Counted from the first letter of the stretch, positions 15,175 through 24,754 are shown. The stretch: DNA of 64,000 nt from Leptospira langatensis (GCF_004770615.1 NZ_RQER01000007.1:1-64000); one strand, 5' to 3'. Made by a program: numbers and translations. Notes: generated by a model from the letters alone, not told the origin.

Positions 15175-15747
15175 TTATTTGCTGGAAGAATCCAAAACCT
15201 GGCGGATCTCCTGAGCGGTCCTGTAATCTCCCTTTTCGATAAAATACTGTTCCAGGGAGGAAAGAGTTTTCTTTGCTTGGGGGTTTTTGGAGATTTCGGA
15301 GAGGTAAGGAGAATTGAGGTCGGCGTCTACTCTTGCGGAGGAAGGAAGGTCGATGAACTCCTTATCCGTTCCGAGGGACAGAGTTCCGGACCTTTCCGCG
15401 ACGCTCGTCTCATTTGAGGAAGAGAAGCGTCCCACGGTGACCGCGAGAACGAGAACGGCGAGAGCCGCACTCAATGAATATTGGAAATTGCGATTCCATA
15501 CAAAATTGCGGGAGAGTTTGGACCAAGCGGTCTCTTCTTCCACGCTAACGTCTTTGAGAAGGTTCTGAAGACGAATATCGAAATCGGAAGAAAGGCGGAC
15601 GCTTTGCATTTCCTTGGATCTGAATTCGGAGACTGCGCGAACTAGAGAGTTTTCGAGTTTAACGTGATCCGCATCTTCCTTTTGGAAGAGTGCGCCGATC
15701 CCGAACTTTGCGCCTACACTTGGTTGTTTACTGACTTGTTTTTCCAT
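15175..15747 (-). CDS. Probable anti-sigma factor, single membrane span
   Basis: The 190-residue protein has a cytoplasmic N-terminal half (residues 1-90), one transmembrane helix (FQYSLSAALAVLVLAVTVG, about 92-110) and a short external part. The start lies 7 bp after the stop of the ECF sigma factor gene. That position and topology are characteristic of anti-sigma factors that hold ECF sigma factors at the membrane. No zinc-binding HxxxCxxC motif of the ZAS type is visible, so the classification rests on context and topology. The C-terminal LEQYFIEKGDYRTAQEIRQ looks like a short helical hairpin. The ATG at 15747 is clear. Confidence 0.68.
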   Translation of the reverse strand: MEKQVSKQPSVGAKFGIGALFQKEDADHVKLENSLVRAVSEFRSKEMQSVRLSSDFDIRLQNLLKDVSVEEETAWSKLSRNFVWNRNFQYSLSAALAVLVLAVTVGRFSSSNETSVAERSGTLSLGTDKEFIDLPSSARVDADLNSPYLSEISKNPQAKKTLSSLEQYFIEKGDYRTAQEIRQVLDSSSK

Positions 15748-15754
15748 ACCTTAC

Positions 15755-16357
15755 TTACCTAAAAAAGCCTTCGCCCTTCCCATCCTTCATGATGAGATGC
15801 TTCAGAAATTCCTTTGCCTTGAAGAGCCGGCTTTTAACTGTTCCGATATTGGTTCCGAGGATTTCCGCAATTTGCGAATAAGACATTTCCTCGAAATACC
15901 GGAGCTCGATGACCTCTTTATATATATCCTCGAGTTCGTTGATTTTGTTGATTAGATAGTTACTCTCGTCGGAAAGTTCTACTTTTTTTTCAAAGCTGAT
16001 CCTATCATCCGTCACCTGGAACTCGGAATCGTCCATGGAGTTCTCCCTGGCTCTCTTTCTCTTGGCCAGAAGGTCCTTGGACTTGTTTACTACGATCCGG
16101 TACAGCCAGGTGTATACTCCGGATTCTGCCCGGAAATTCCGAATGGATCTATAACCTGAAATAAGGGCATCCTGGACTATGTCCTCGGCGTCGTCCCCGT
16201 CCTTGACCATGGAGACTGCCTTTCGATATAATCTTTCTCTATACGGCCCGGTTAGCTCTATATATGCCTTATCATCCCCTTCCTTGATCTGTTTTAGGAG
16301 TTGGATCTCTTTGTCTCGGACAGTTTGCTTGCGATGTGGGTTGTCAGTTTCTATCAT
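15755..16357 (-). CDS. ECF-type RNA polymerase sigma factor
   Basis: The 200-residue product shows sigma region 2 (AYIELTGPYRERLYRKAVSM, DAEDIVQDALISGYRSIRNF, GVYTWLYRIVVNKSKDLLAK; residues about 32-107) and region 4 (YKEVIELRYFEEMSYSQIAE and GTNIGTVKSRLFKAKEFL; residues about 145-190), joined by a short linker. This is the RpoE-like ECF class, which directs RNA polymerase to stress promoters after release from an anti-sigma factor. The neighbouring downstream gene is the likely anti-sigma partner. The ATG at 16357 is the first start in the frame. The stimulus is not predictable from the sequence. Confidence 0.92.
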   Translation of the reverse strand: MIETDNPHRKQTVRDKEIQLLKQIKEGDDKAYIELTGPYRERLYRKAVSMVKDGDDAEDIVQDALISGYRSIRNFRAESGVYTWLYRIVVNKSKDLLAKRKRARENSMDDSEFQVTDDRISFEKKVELSDESNYLINKINELEDIYKEVIELRYFEEMSYSQIAEILGTNIGTVKSRLFKAKEFLKHLIMKDGKGEGFFR

Positions 16358-16506
16358 TAGAACCCTTTAACGACATAGGATGGGGTTTTAGCGGTCTTTG
16401 CAATAAAAATAAGCTTTTGGAGCGTCCTTGCGGGAAGAGCCAAGAAAGGAGAATCGTATAAGCGAAGTGGCTTCCGCGAGCTCGCAAATGGAAAAAGAAC
16501 AGTCGC

Positions 16507-16860
16507 TTAACCTTCGAGAGAAAGGTTGATCAAGATGAGGGATTCCGTGAGCTCGAGCGGATTCCGAAATCGGATCCCATAGAGAAACCTTTGCTTGGAC
16601 TCGATCTTTTTCGGGATCTTCCAGACTACATCGCCGAGAAATTCCAATCGTTTTCCGGTCTTTCTTTCGATCACGGAACCCTCGACCACGATAGAATTGG
16701 CAAGATCTTCCCCGCTCATGAGAACGCAGATCCCGGACTCAGAGATATTCCCTAGCTTTCCTTCTAGAGTGATGAGTCCCGAATCCACTTGCACAATATA
16801 TTCGTTGAAGTCCCTAGGATAGAATCTAGGACTCCTAGGCTTGTGGTCGAAATCGCTCAT
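16507..16860 (-). CDS. PilZ-domain c-di-GMP-binding protein
   Basis: The 117-residue protein is a stand-alone PilZ domain. RSPRFYPRDF supplies the RxxxR arginines, and GNISESGICVLMSGED matches the second motif (D/N-x-S-x-x-G). The C-terminal GIRFRNPLELTESLILINLS is the usual closing strand and helix. It is likely a cytoplasmic c-di-GMP effector. It lies 57 bp downstream of the MBOAT acyltransferase gene on the same strand, an arrangement that suggests c-di-GMP control of polysaccharide acetylation; this link is inferred. The ATG at 16860 has no alternative. Confidence 0.85.
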   Translation of the reverse strand: MSDFDHKPRSPRFYPRDFNEYIVQVDSGLITLEGKLGNISESGICVLMSGEDLANSIVVEGSVIERKTGKRLEFLGDVVWKIPKKIESKQRFLYGIRFRNPLELTESLILINLSLEG

Positions 16861-16917
16861 GAATTTTGGGGTTCAAGGTAGAATCGAAATCTATGAGTGT
16901 CCAGCCTTTTCCCTTTT

Positions 16918-18378
16918 TTAGAAATCAAAGTAGATGAAAGGGATCTCTCCGTCCGGACTGAGAATTGCGAAGACAAGCACGAGTATCGGGTAGAGGGAAA
17001 ATTCCAACCAGACCGGTATACGGAACTGCTTTCCCTTCTCGAAGATCAGCCAACCCAGATAATGTCCGAGGATCACTGCGAGAATCGCAGGAACTCCCTG
17101 CTTCAACATATATGGTCTTAGGTCGCCTGCTTGGTAGGAATACATTCCGTGTATGAACTGGAAGGCCAGATCCAGGTTCGCCGCTCTAAAGATAACGCCA
17201 AACGTGATACAGACGATGCTCGCATAGAGGATCCGAGTGGGAGTCAGCACCTTCTCCCAGAAAGGGGAAACATGTAGATCCGGAAAGAATTGAGCCTTCC
17301 ATTCTTTTAGCATAGACTCTATCATTAAGAATCCGCCTTGTATGGATCCCCAAACAAAGAAGGTCCAGTTGGCCCCATGCCAGATCCCCGCTACGAACAT
17401 GGTAAACCATACATTGAATCTATGTCGGAATTTTCCGGCTCGATTCCCGCCTAAGGAGATATAGACGTAATCTCTCAGCCAAGAAGAAAGAGTGATATGC
17501 CACCTTCTCCAGTGCTCCGTAACGGATTGAGAGATATATGGCATCCTAAAGTTTTCGGGGAGCTCATAGCCGAGAAGAAGTGCCGTTGCATAGGCCATGT
17601 CCGTGTATCCGCTAAAATCGCAGTATACCTGCACCCAGAAAAGGAGTGCAGCCAGCCAGAGTGCCCCCGTTGAATACGCAGTCGGGTCCTGAAAGATCAG
17701 ATCTGAAATGGGGGATATATTGTCGGAGAGTATAACCTTCTTAAAATATCCCAAGAGAAAATAACGTATCGCCTTTCGGAACGGGATATCTTCCAGCCTC
17801 TTCTCCGTTTGCAATTGGGGAAGAAAGCTTTTAGCGGTGACGATGGGTCCCGCCACTAATTGAGGGAAGAAGGAAACGAAGAGTGCAAATCGAATGAAAT
17901 TCTTTTCGGAAGGGATGACTCCCCTGTACACATCGATCGTATAACTCAAACTCTGAAAAGTATAGAAGGAAACTCCCACAGGTAGCACTATCTTCAGGAT
18001 AGGAAAGAGCCCCGGCATTCCCAAATACTGTAAAAGGGAATTCAGATTATGACTTAGAAAATCGTAATATTTAAAGAATCCTAAAATGAAGACTAGGTTC
18101 AATACGAGACTCGTCACAATCATCCATTTTTTAGCTCTTGGGCTCTTGGATTCATGGATCAGATCTGCGAGGACAAAATCGATAACAGTAGAGAGAAGAA
18201 TGAGTCCGCCGAACTTCCAGTTCCAGCTCATGTAGAAGATATAGCTCATGAGCAGTAGGAAAATATGGACTGCTTTCTTGCGGGTCTCGTGGTTCGGAAA
18301 AAGGAAAGGTAATAGATACCAGTGAACTAAAAAGACAAAGGAGAAGAAGAGGAAGAATTCCAGTGTGGGAAAGATCAA
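16918..18378 (-). CDS. MBOAT O-acyltransferase, AlgI/DltB type
   Basis: The 486-residue integral membrane protein has the MBOAT signature WRRWHITLSSWLRDYVYISL plus GGNR (about residues 290-313) and the conserved WHGANWTFFVWGSIQGGFLM (about 336-355), whose His is the catalytic residue. More than ten membrane helices are predicted. Members move acetyl groups across the inner membrane onto exopolysaccharide, peptidoglycan or lipid. The SGNH partner (AlgJ/X type) is not in the window. The start is TTG at 18378 with an AAGGGA ribosome-binding site eight bases upstream; no ATG lies nearby in frame. It is followed by a PilZ gene. Confidence 0.9.
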   Translation of the reverse strand: MIFPTLEFFLFFSFVFLVHWYLLPFLFPNHETRKKAVHIFLLLMSYIFYMSWNWKFGGLILLSTVIDFVLADLIHESKSPRAKKWMIVTSLVLNLVFILGFFKYYDFLSHNLNSLLQYLGMPGLFPILKIVLPVGVSFYTFQSLSYTIDVYRGVIPSEKNFIRFALFVSFFPQLVAGPIVTAKSFLPQLQTEKRLEDIPFRKAIRYFLLGYFKKVILSDNISPISDLIFQDPTAYSTGALWLAALLFWVQVYCDFSGYTDMAYATALLLGYELPENFRMPYISQSVTEHWRRWHITLSSWLRDYVYISLGGNRAGKFRHRFNVWFTMFVAGIWHGANWTFFVWGSIQGGFLMIESMLKEWKAQFFPDLHVSPFWEKVLTPTRILYASIVCITFGVIFRAANLDLAFQFIHGMYSYQAGDLRPYMLKQGVPAILAVILGHYLGWLIFEKGKQFRIPVWLEFSLYPILVLVFAILSPDGEIPFIYFDF

Positions 18379-18610
18379 TTGTATGTTCCCTTGGGTACCG
18401 GTTTAAGATCAACCCGATCTTAAACCAATCTTTCCATCCAAAAATCCCGGGACTGTAACTAGGTCAAGGGATTCTCGTGCATCGATTTTCGCTCTTCTGT
18501 CAAGATTTTGGAAGCCTTGAGCGACTCAAAAAGGAATTCTCTTGCAAGTTTTTTTCCTTCTTATATTCGTAGTTTCGCATTCGATTCTTCGATAAGGAGT
18601 TCTTTTCTAA

Positions 18611-19216
18611 ATGGCTAAAAATGTCCTAAAAAAAATCGTCCTCTCAGTGATGCTAGTCGGGATCACTTTCGGTTCCTTGGCAAATTGCTTCGGTAAATTC
18701 GCTCTAGTCAGAGTATTCTACAATGCGAATGATGGGATCAACGTAGGCGGCGGACTTCTCGCTAAGATCGTGAAAACTATCCTGTTCTATATTCCTTTCG
18801 GATTCCTAATGGCGATCGGTGGTTTTATCGATTTCCTTCTATTCAACCTGATCGAGTTCTGGTCCGGAAGCAACCCTGTAGGATTGAACGAATACGACCA
18901 AGAAGGCAAATTCGCTAAATCCTTCGAGAAAGAGGGAGAAAAACTGACTCTAATTTATTCAAACTTCGGAGCAAGATTGGACCTGACCGCAGTTTCTAAA
19001 GAAGGAAAGTCAGAGACCTTAACTGCATTCCGTGCTCAGCCGGGCAAATTCTTTGTAGAAAAAGAAGGGAAACTTTCCGAAGTCGCTGTGACTTCTCAAA
19101 CTGTAGGATCCCAAGTAATCTTGAAATTGACCGAACAAGGTAAATTAAAATCTTCTAAAGTAGTAGAAGCTAAGACTCTTGAAGATCTAGAATTGAAAGC
19201 TGCAGGAACCCTTTAA
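18611..19216 (+). CDS. DUF3332-type lipoprotein/membrane protein
   Basis: The 201-residue product matches the DUF3332 family: signal sequence ending GSLANC with Cys26, then the conserved FALVRVFYNANDG (about residues 29-41), a glycine-rich segment and a hydrophobic pair (ILFYIPFGFLMAIGGFIDFL, then LFNLIEFWSG). The C-terminal half is a soluble beta-rich domain. It is predicted to be an inner-membrane or periplasmic lipoprotein; no function is established for the family. The ATG at 18611 follows AAGGAGTT by about nine bases, a strong ribosome-binding site. A terminator follows, so it is monocistronic. Confidence 0.85.
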   Translation: MAKNVLKKIVLSVMLVGITFGSLANCFGKFALVRVFYNANDGINVGGGLLAKIVKTILFYIPFGFLMAIGGFIDFLLFNLIEFWSGSNPVGLNEYDQEGKFAKSFEKEGEKLTLIYSNFGARLDLTAVSKEGKSETLTAFRAQPGKFFVEKEGKLSEVAVTSQTVGSQVILKLTEQGKLKSSKVVEAKTLEDLELKAAGTL

Positions 19217-19224
19217 TTCCTGAC

Positions 19225-19256
19225 GATTCGCCTCGGCATACGGGGCGAATCTTTCT
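19225..19256 (+). terminator. Intrinsic terminator after the DUF3332 gene
   Basis: GATTCGCC (19225-19232) / GGCGAATC (19244-19251) forms a perfect 8-bp stem followed by TTTCTT. It lies between converging genes and starts eight bases after the stop at 19216. Confidence 0.85.
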
Positions 19257-19269
19257 TCATCCCGTCCCA

Positions 19270-19728
19270 CTACTTTCCTACAAACCGACTTTCCACTTTT
19301 AAGACTGAGAATTTGCCAAGGTTATGCTTAGCAAACCAGCCCTTATTCGCCTCGACAGCGTACATCACTCTTTCGCTAGAATGATATAATGTCTTGGTCT
19401 GGTTCGGAAGCATCTCGAATGTGTCCGTCATTCTCTTGTCCTTGTTGAAATAACCGATGCTAAGAGGAATAAGAGTGTTCTTCATCCAAAAGGTAAGATG
19501 GTCTTCGCTCGGAAAGATGAATAGCATTCCTTCATTCTCTCCCAACTTCTTGCGGAACATGAGCCCTCTTTGTCTGCTCTCCTCCGTATTGGCAACTTCT
19601 ACGAGCAAAGGATGTTCTCCCACATAGATCGTAGTCTTCTCCAAGTAGAGAGGAGAATTGTATTCTCCCCAACCTGCCCAAGGAAGAAGGAAACATCCAA
19701 ATAAAAGAGAAAGCTTGAGGGACTTCAT
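19270..19728 (-). CDS. DUF192-family exported protein
   Basis: The 152-residue precursor has a signal peptide (MKSLKLSLLFGCFLLPWAGWG) and the complete DUF192 core: ESRQRGLMFRKKLGENEGML, then LTFWMKNTLIPLSIGYFNKD, and a closing VMYAVEANKGWFAKHNLGKF. DUF192 proteins are small periplasmic beta proteins of unknown biochemical role. It lies six bases downstream of the crotonase-family gene and probably shares its transcript, but no functional relation is apparent. The ATG at 19728 is required for the signal peptide. Confidence 0.88.
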   Translation of the reverse strand: MKSLKLSLLFGCFLLPWAGWGEYNSPLYLEKTTIYVGEHPLLVEVANTEESRQRGLMFRKKLGENEGMLFIFPSEDHLTFWMKNTLIPLSIGYFNKDKRMTDTFEMLPNQTKTLYHSSERVMYAVEANKGWFAKHNLGKFSVLKVESRFVGK

Positions 19729-19734
19729 CTGAGT

Positions 19735-20508
19735 TTAGAATTTAGGAGGTCTTTTTTCCAAGAAGGCACCCATTCCTTCCTTGGATTCTGTTCCGGAGAA
19801 TAAGTTTGAGAATTCTTTCTTCTCCAGCTCTTGGCCTTTGGAGAATTGGGTATCCAGTCCTTCTAAGATGACTCGTTTTGCGATTTGGACCGCTTTTGGT
19901 CCTTTTTTCAATATGGATCCCGCAATGGTCTTGGCTACTTCGAGAAGATCCTCTCCTTCTTTCACCAGTTTATTCAGTAGTCCGATACGATAGGCTTCTT
20001 CTGCGGAGATCATATCCCCCGTAAAGATAAGCTCTGCAGCTCTTCCGTATCCGACGAGCCTGGAAAGTCTTTGGGTGCCTCCGAATCCAGGGATAAGTCC
20101 TAGAGATACTTCAGGTAATCCTAATTTAGCTTTTTCTGATCCTACTCTGATATCGCAGGCGAGAGTGAGTTCCAATCCTCCTCCCAATGCAAATCCGTTC
20201 ACTGCAGCAATGGAGATCAAACGGCTATTCTGGATCGTGTCAAAGGCTCCTTGGCCGAGAGATGCGAATTTCTCCGCTCCGTTTGCGTCCAGATCCTTCA
20301 TCTTAGCGATGTCAGCGCCTGCCACGAATGCCTTTCCCTGTCCTGTGATAATGACGACTCTGATCTCGGCTTCCTTTTCCAAGTCTTGAAAAGAAGATCG
20401 AAGTTCAGTCAGGACCTCTTCGTTCAATGCGTTCAACGCGGAAGGCCTGTTGATCTCCAGTATTGCGATCGCACCTTCTTTTTTGATTTGTACCAATGAT
20501 TCGCTCAT
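19735..20508 (-). CDS. Enoyl-CoA hydratase/isomerase (crotonase) family enzyme
   Basis: The 257-residue protein is full-length crotonase. GKAFVAGADIAKMKDLD supplies the first oxyanion-hole segment, and AVNGFALGGGLELTLACDIR the second, with the first catalytic Glu in GLEL. GLPEVSLGLIPGFGGTQRL contains the second Glu (PEVSLG). Both glutamates typical of hydratases are present, so it is likely an enoyl-CoA hydratase of fatty-acid beta-oxidation, active in the cytoplasm on trans-2-enoyl-CoA. The ATG at 20508 is standard. It lies six bases from the stop of the upstream phosphatase gene and six from the DUF192 gene, so three genes form one transcription unit. Confidence 0.93.
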   Translation of the reverse strand: MSESLVQIKKEGAIAILEINRPSALNALNEEVLTELRSSFQDLEKEAEIRVVIITGQGKAFVAGADIAKMKDLDANGAEKFASLGQGAFDTIQNSRLISIAAVNGFALGGGLELTLACDIRVGSEKAKLGLPEVSLGLIPGFGGTQRLSRLVGYGRAAELIFTGDMISAEEAYRIGLLNKLVKEGEDLLEVAKTIAGSILKKGPKAVQIAKRVILEGLDTQFSKGQELEKKEFSNLFSGTESKEGMGAFLEKRPPKF

Positions 20509-20514
20509 TTTCTG

Positions 20515-21888
20515 TTACTCCATCTCTATGATCAGGAAGAGGGTGTCATCCTCGAACTCCGCATCTCCAAAGAAAGCGAATAGTTCCATTTGAATGGCAT
20601 CCTTAAACTGTTTTAAGTCCGATATACGGCTGTTTCTGTTCAGGATTTCCAAAAGGCCTTCGCTTCCAAGCTGTTTTCCTTGGGGATTTCGATTCTCTAT
20701 GAGTCCGTCCGTATAGAGGAAAAGCCTTTCTCCCGAAAGGATCGGAAGAGAAACAAGCTCTGCGATCGGTCTCTTGATCCCGAAACCCAAGATACTTCCG
20801 GTTGTTTCGATTTCCCTAAACTCATTTCCATTTTGGGAATGCATTAGATAGGGATGACCGCCGTTCGCAAAATGGATCTCCTTGGAAATAAAATCGAAGA
20901 AGATATACACAGCGGAAGCATGATGGGATTTGAATTGTCGGAGAAGGGTCTCGTCTAGATATTCCAAGAGCCGCACGGGATGTAATTTTAATCGATACGG
21001 CATGGTCGCGACCATGATCTTAATGAAAGAAGCGACTAACGCAGAGGCGATCCCATGTCCCGCGATATCCGTCAGGAACACTCCGGTATTTCCTTCCCTC
21101 AATTGAATGAAATCGTAGAAATCTCCTCCGATCTCATTGGGTGTGGAGCGATAGATCTCGTATTTAAATCCTTTGATACTGATATCTTCCGGAAATAAGG
21201 TCTCCTGTACTTTTCTTGCGATCTGCAATTCATGCTGCAAGAACCTGTAATCTGAATCCAACTCGGAAGAAATATGGACTAACCTTCTCACAATGACTAC
21301 GATCGTGATCCCGATCAGGCTCATGATCAAATAGACCGCATCCGGGACCAGAAGTACCAAAGGAAATCCCGGAATAGGCCCATCCTTCAATTTGAAATAA
21401 GTGAATCCAAGATGTAGGACTATCGAGTAGAATGCAGTCAGTAAACAACCCTTTACTTTTAGTCGGAACATTTGGAACAATACCAGAAATCCGACCAATA
21501 AGAAATAGTTATTATATAATTGTAAACTATGCAGATCGTCGAAAGAATAGAACGATTCGTTCAGCACCATCATAATCAAGAAGGTGATCGTGACATTCGT
21601 TCCATGAATGACTGCGGGAAGATACTTCCTTTGAAAAGATAGGACTAAACTGAGTATGTTCAGGCTTAAAATAAAACCGAAGTAGATGCCTCCTCGAGGA
21701 GAGTCCCTGATCTCGGGTATGAGTAACAAGAAATATACCAGAAAGTGCAGAACGAATGCCAGTCGGATAAACGACTGATCGATTCGTACGAAGTCCTTCC
21801 AGGCGCTGACTTCCCTATAATTAAACTCTCTTTCCAAGAAGGCCAGAGGATTCAGGATGCCTGTTGCTTTTTTACCGGATTGATTCAT
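20515..21888 (-). CDS. Second membrane SpoIIE/RsbU-type PP2C phosphatase
   Basis: The 457-residue protein repeats the layout of the phosphatase at 8291: six membrane segments (residues about 40-210, for example LAFVLHFLVYFLLLIP and VYLIMSLIGITIVVIVRRL), a linker coiled coil (DYRFLQHELQIARKVQETLF) and a SpoIIE domain with IGGDFYDFI, DIAGHGIASALVASF, GHPYLMHSQ and LYTDGLIENR. All metal-binding acids are present. Its target is presumably a STAS-domain anti-anti-sigma protein elsewhere. The membrane part could sense a signal. The start overlaps the end of the upstream small gene by 17 bp. Confidence 0.87.
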   Translation of the reverse strand: MNQSGKKATGILNPLAFLEREFNYREVSAWKDFVRIDQSFIRLAFVLHFLVYFLLLIPEIRDSPRGGIYFGFILSLNILSLVLSFQRKYLPAVIHGTNVTITFLIMMVLNESFYSFDDLHSLQLYNNYFLLVGFLVLFQMFRLKVKGCLLTAFYSIVLHLGFTYFKLKDGPIPGFPLVLLVPDAVYLIMSLIGITIVVIVRRLVHISSELDSDYRFLQHELQIARKVQETLFPEDISIKGFKYEIYRSTPNEIGGDFYDFIQLREGNTGVFLTDIAGHGIASALVASFIKIMVATMPYRLKLHPVRLLEYLDETLLRQFKSHHASAVYIFFDFISKEIHFANGGHPYLMHSQNGNEFREIETTGSILGFGIKRPIAELVSLPILSGERLFLYTDGLIENRNPQGKQLGSEGLLEILNRNSRISDLKQFKDAIQMELFAFFGDAEFEDDTLFLIIEME

Positions 21889-22288
21889 CTAAGATAATTT
21901 CAATAATTTCGGATCCGTTGATCCGGATTTTCATATTATAACCTGAATTCAAATACCGATCCAACTTCTCCGCTAATTCCAAACCTTCCTTTGCATTCCT
22001 AATATCGGAATAATACAAAGCAAAAGATTGAGCCTTATAGTTGTAAGGAAATCTTTCATTAACAAGAAAAGTTAAGCGAAATCCGCTTGGTCGGGTTTCC
22101 AAAACGATCTGAGAAACATGCTTACGATTGATGATCCTCTCGTCGCGATTCAAAGTCCAGGGATTCGTCACGTCGGAGAGAATTGCGGGAGAAATGAAAA
22201 GCATAAGCCCAGTAGAGAGGCAAATGTTGATCAAGCTCAGGCCTTCTTTCTTTGCCGGGGGGCTCGGAGAATAAATCCCAGTCTTCAT
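21872..22288 (-). CDS. Small membrane-anchored protein of unknown function
   Basis: From the ATG at 22288 the product has 138 residues: a short basic N-terminus, one hydrophobic segment (LINICLSTGLMLFISPAIL) and a soluble beta-rich domain ending YNMKIRINGSEIIEIILD. It reads like a small periplasmic or inner-membrane protein; no family is recognised. A TTG 15 bases upstream (22303) is an alternative start and neither has a clear ribosome-binding site. Its 3' end overlaps the start of the SpoIIE phosphatase by 17 bp, which suggests coupled translation and perhaps a role as its sensor partner (inference). Confidence 0.6.
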   Translation of the reverse strand: MKTGIYSPSPPAKKEGLSLINICLSTGLMLFISPAILSDVTNPWTLNRDERIINRKHVSQIVLETRPSGFRLTFLVNERFPYNYKAQSFALYYSDIRNAKEGLELAEKLDRYLNSGYNMKIRINGSEIIEIILDESIR

Positions 22289-22421
22289 AAGAAACAGGCA
22301 CAAATCTTACAAGAGCCGTGTGAAAAGCAAATCAATAACCCCAACTTCTCTTCTTTCGTTTTTTGCAATGCAAAGAAAAATACTTTCGTTTCACGCTCAA
22401 GTTCGGAAGATATGATGCCGC

Positions 22422-23462
22422 ATGTTTTTCGAACGCTTATCAAATACAAAGATCAAATTGTGTCGATTGTTTGGCGTATTTATACTCGCCTTCTCTCTTT
22501 TCACCGATTGCAAGCCGAAAGAAGGAGATCCAAATCCTTATGCAGACTTAATGACTCGTTCTCCTCTCTCTAAAATGGAGAACTATGTCGGCTTGGGTTC
22601 CGATTGGGGATCTAGGATCTACGATTTGGATGCCCCTTCCAAGAACTATGTCTTGGGTTTAAATAAAATAGACGGCTTCGAAGATTCCCCGATCCCTTCT
22701 CGCAACTTCCAAGCATTTAAGATAGAAGTGATCAAGACCTTGGAAGCCGAACCGGAGCCGATCCAATCCCTCTTAAAAAAGAAATTATTCAGGATCTATG
22801 TCTGCGAAGATCTGGGCGGTTCTGCTCTTAGCGGGTTCGTAAGAGAAAAGGGAAACACCAAAGGTGGTTTCATTTTGTTAGATGCAAAGATCTTAGATCG
22901 AAAAGCAAACGAATGGATCAGCTATAAAGAGAACTCAACGTATATGAAAGGAAGACTCTCTGTCCAGATCCGGATCGAATCGGACCAAACGAATACTAAG
23001 AACAACGCTCTTCGCTATATATTGTTGCATGAGATAGGTCACATTCTTTCCGCAACGGAAAACATAGGTCCGAGCTTTTCGGATCCGATCCGTTCTTATG
23101 AAAACTTTCCCTTCTATTCTCAGATCTGGAGATCGGAGAAGGTTTCGTATATGGACGATTCCGTCTTTCCGATCCGGAACAGGATCCATTTCTATTCTGG
23201 TTCGATCTCCTTGGACAAAGAATGGGAGAAGATCTATCCGGTCTTAGAAAAGACTCCCTTCCCTACTCTATATGCAGCCGCCAATGCGGACGACTTCTTT
23301 GCGGAAAGCTTCGTTTCTTATGTACATGTTATTCTCGAAAAACGCCCTTGGATCTTGCAAATCAAAGATGGTAAGAAGGTCTTGTTCCAAATGGAAAATG
23401 GGATCGCAAAGCCTGCTCTGGAAAAACAAAGGGAACAGATCAGAGAAATATTAGAAAAATAG
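22422..23462 (+). CDS. Putative zinc metallopeptidase-like lipoprotein
   Basis: The 346-residue precursor has a signal peptide ending AFSLFTDC (Cys30) that fits the lipobox, so it is likely a periplasmic or outer-membrane lipoprotein. The central ALRYILLHEIGHILSATENI contains a clear HExxH zinc motif, and DDFFAESFVSYVHVI about 95 residues later could supply the third ligand (Glu), as in gluzincins. I do not recognise the exact family. A role in degrading or processing an envelope polypeptide is plausible but inferred. The ATG at 22422 is needed for the signal peptide. It converges on the chemoreceptor gene at 23511. Confidence 0.7.
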   Translation: MFFERLSNTKIKLCRLFGVFILAFSLFTDCKPKEGDPNPYADLMTRSPLSKMENYVGLGSDWGSRIYDLDAPSKNYVLGLNKIDGFEDSPIPSRNFQAFKIEVIKTLEAEPEPIQSLLKKKLFRIYVCEDLGGSALSGFVREKGNTKGGFILLDAKILDRKANEWISYKENSTYMKGRLSVQIRIESDQTNTKNNALRYILLHEIGHILSATENIGPSFSDPIRSYENFPFYSQIWRSEKVSYMDDSVFPIRNRIHFYSGSISLDKEWEKIYPVLEKTPFPTLYAAANADDFFAESFVSYVHVILEKRPWILQIKDGKKVLFQMENGIAKPALEKQREQIREILEK

Positions 23463-23510
23463 AATGATCCAGAACGGAAGCCGATCCTTAGATCGCCTTC
23501 ATTCTGAGAT

Positions 23511-24754
23511 CTATAGCTTGAACTTATCCACGGATCGTAAGAGACCTTCGGATTGACCGTGCATTTCCCCGGAATAAGAAGTAAGATCATCCGCTCCGGA
23601 AGCAACCTCCTGGGTGCCTTCGGAAATGGAAAGAATGGTCTTAGTGATCTCATCCGTAGCACGCTTCTGTTCCTGCACTGCTTCTTCTATCTGCAAACTG
23701 AAATTCATGAGGAAAGTCGCGGACTGGTGGATGTCCTGAGTGTTCTTCTCCTGGGTGCTCACCGAATCCAAGACCTTCTTCGCAGATAATCCGAAAGAAT
23801 CCACACTTGTCCTTAGTTTACGAAGGATCTCACTTGCTTCCTTCACCTTCGTGTTTCCGTTATGGACTGCATTGTTCGTGGAATCCACAAGTTCACCGAT
23901 CTCCTGCACGGAACTGGAGGTTTGAGAAGCAAGCTTACCGATCTCTTCGGCTACTACCGCAAAGCCTTTGCCGGCTTCCCCTGCTCTCGCCGCCTCGATC
24001 GCTGCGTTCAATGCGAGTAGGTTCGTCTTCTCCGAGATCTCTGTGATGATAGACAGGATCTCGTTGATACGACTTGCACTCTCTCCTATCTCATCCATCG
24101 CTTGGTTCGTCGCGCCCATCGCATTCTCACCTGTGATCGCTCTCTCTTGCGATTCAGACGCCACCTTAGAAAGGGTCTGCATCTCGTTATTGATCGTACC
24201 AATCTGCTCGCGAAGCAAGACCACATTCGAGTCGATCTCCTTCATGTTCTCTATCGCCTTCTCCATAGAATGACGTACATTGTCTGCAGAAGCTGCCAAT
24301 TCTTCCACCGCTGCCGACGACTCTTCTGCAGCAGAGGCTTGGGTCTGTGCTACATCCGAGAAATTCCGAGAGGACTCCGCCATCTTATCCGACGTCTGAT
24401 TGAGTTTGGTAGAAGAGGTCTTGATATCCAAAATGATCTTGGAAAGGTTTCCCTTCATCGTATCCATAGACTTCAAAAGTTTACCGATCTCATCTTCTCT
24501 TTGGATCTCCGCCGAAGCAGTCAGATCTCCGTCCGCTATCTTCTCCGAGAAGCCAATCGCTTCTAGTAGGCCCGACGTGATCAATCGATTGAAGATCAAA
24601 TTCAAGATCACTAAGATCAATACCATGATCACAAGAGAGGACAGGATTGTCTGCAGGATCACTCCTCTTAGGTCCGACCAAAAGATCGAATCAGGGATAG
24701 ATACTTCCACTGCCCACGATTTATCATAATTGCCTAATATAAACGGAAAGAAAT
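23511..24754. repeat. Long near-identical repeat, copy 1 (chemoreceptor 3' half)
   Basis: This 1244-bp block matches 32447-33690 without gaps (constant offset 8936) with only scattered, mostly synonymous differences. Similarity drops abruptly at 24754/33690, inside the end of the sensor domain. The encoded parts (end of dCache, second membrane helix, HAMP, signalling domain) are nearly identical. Such a sharp edge suggests recent duplication followed by gene conversion. Confidence 0.9.
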
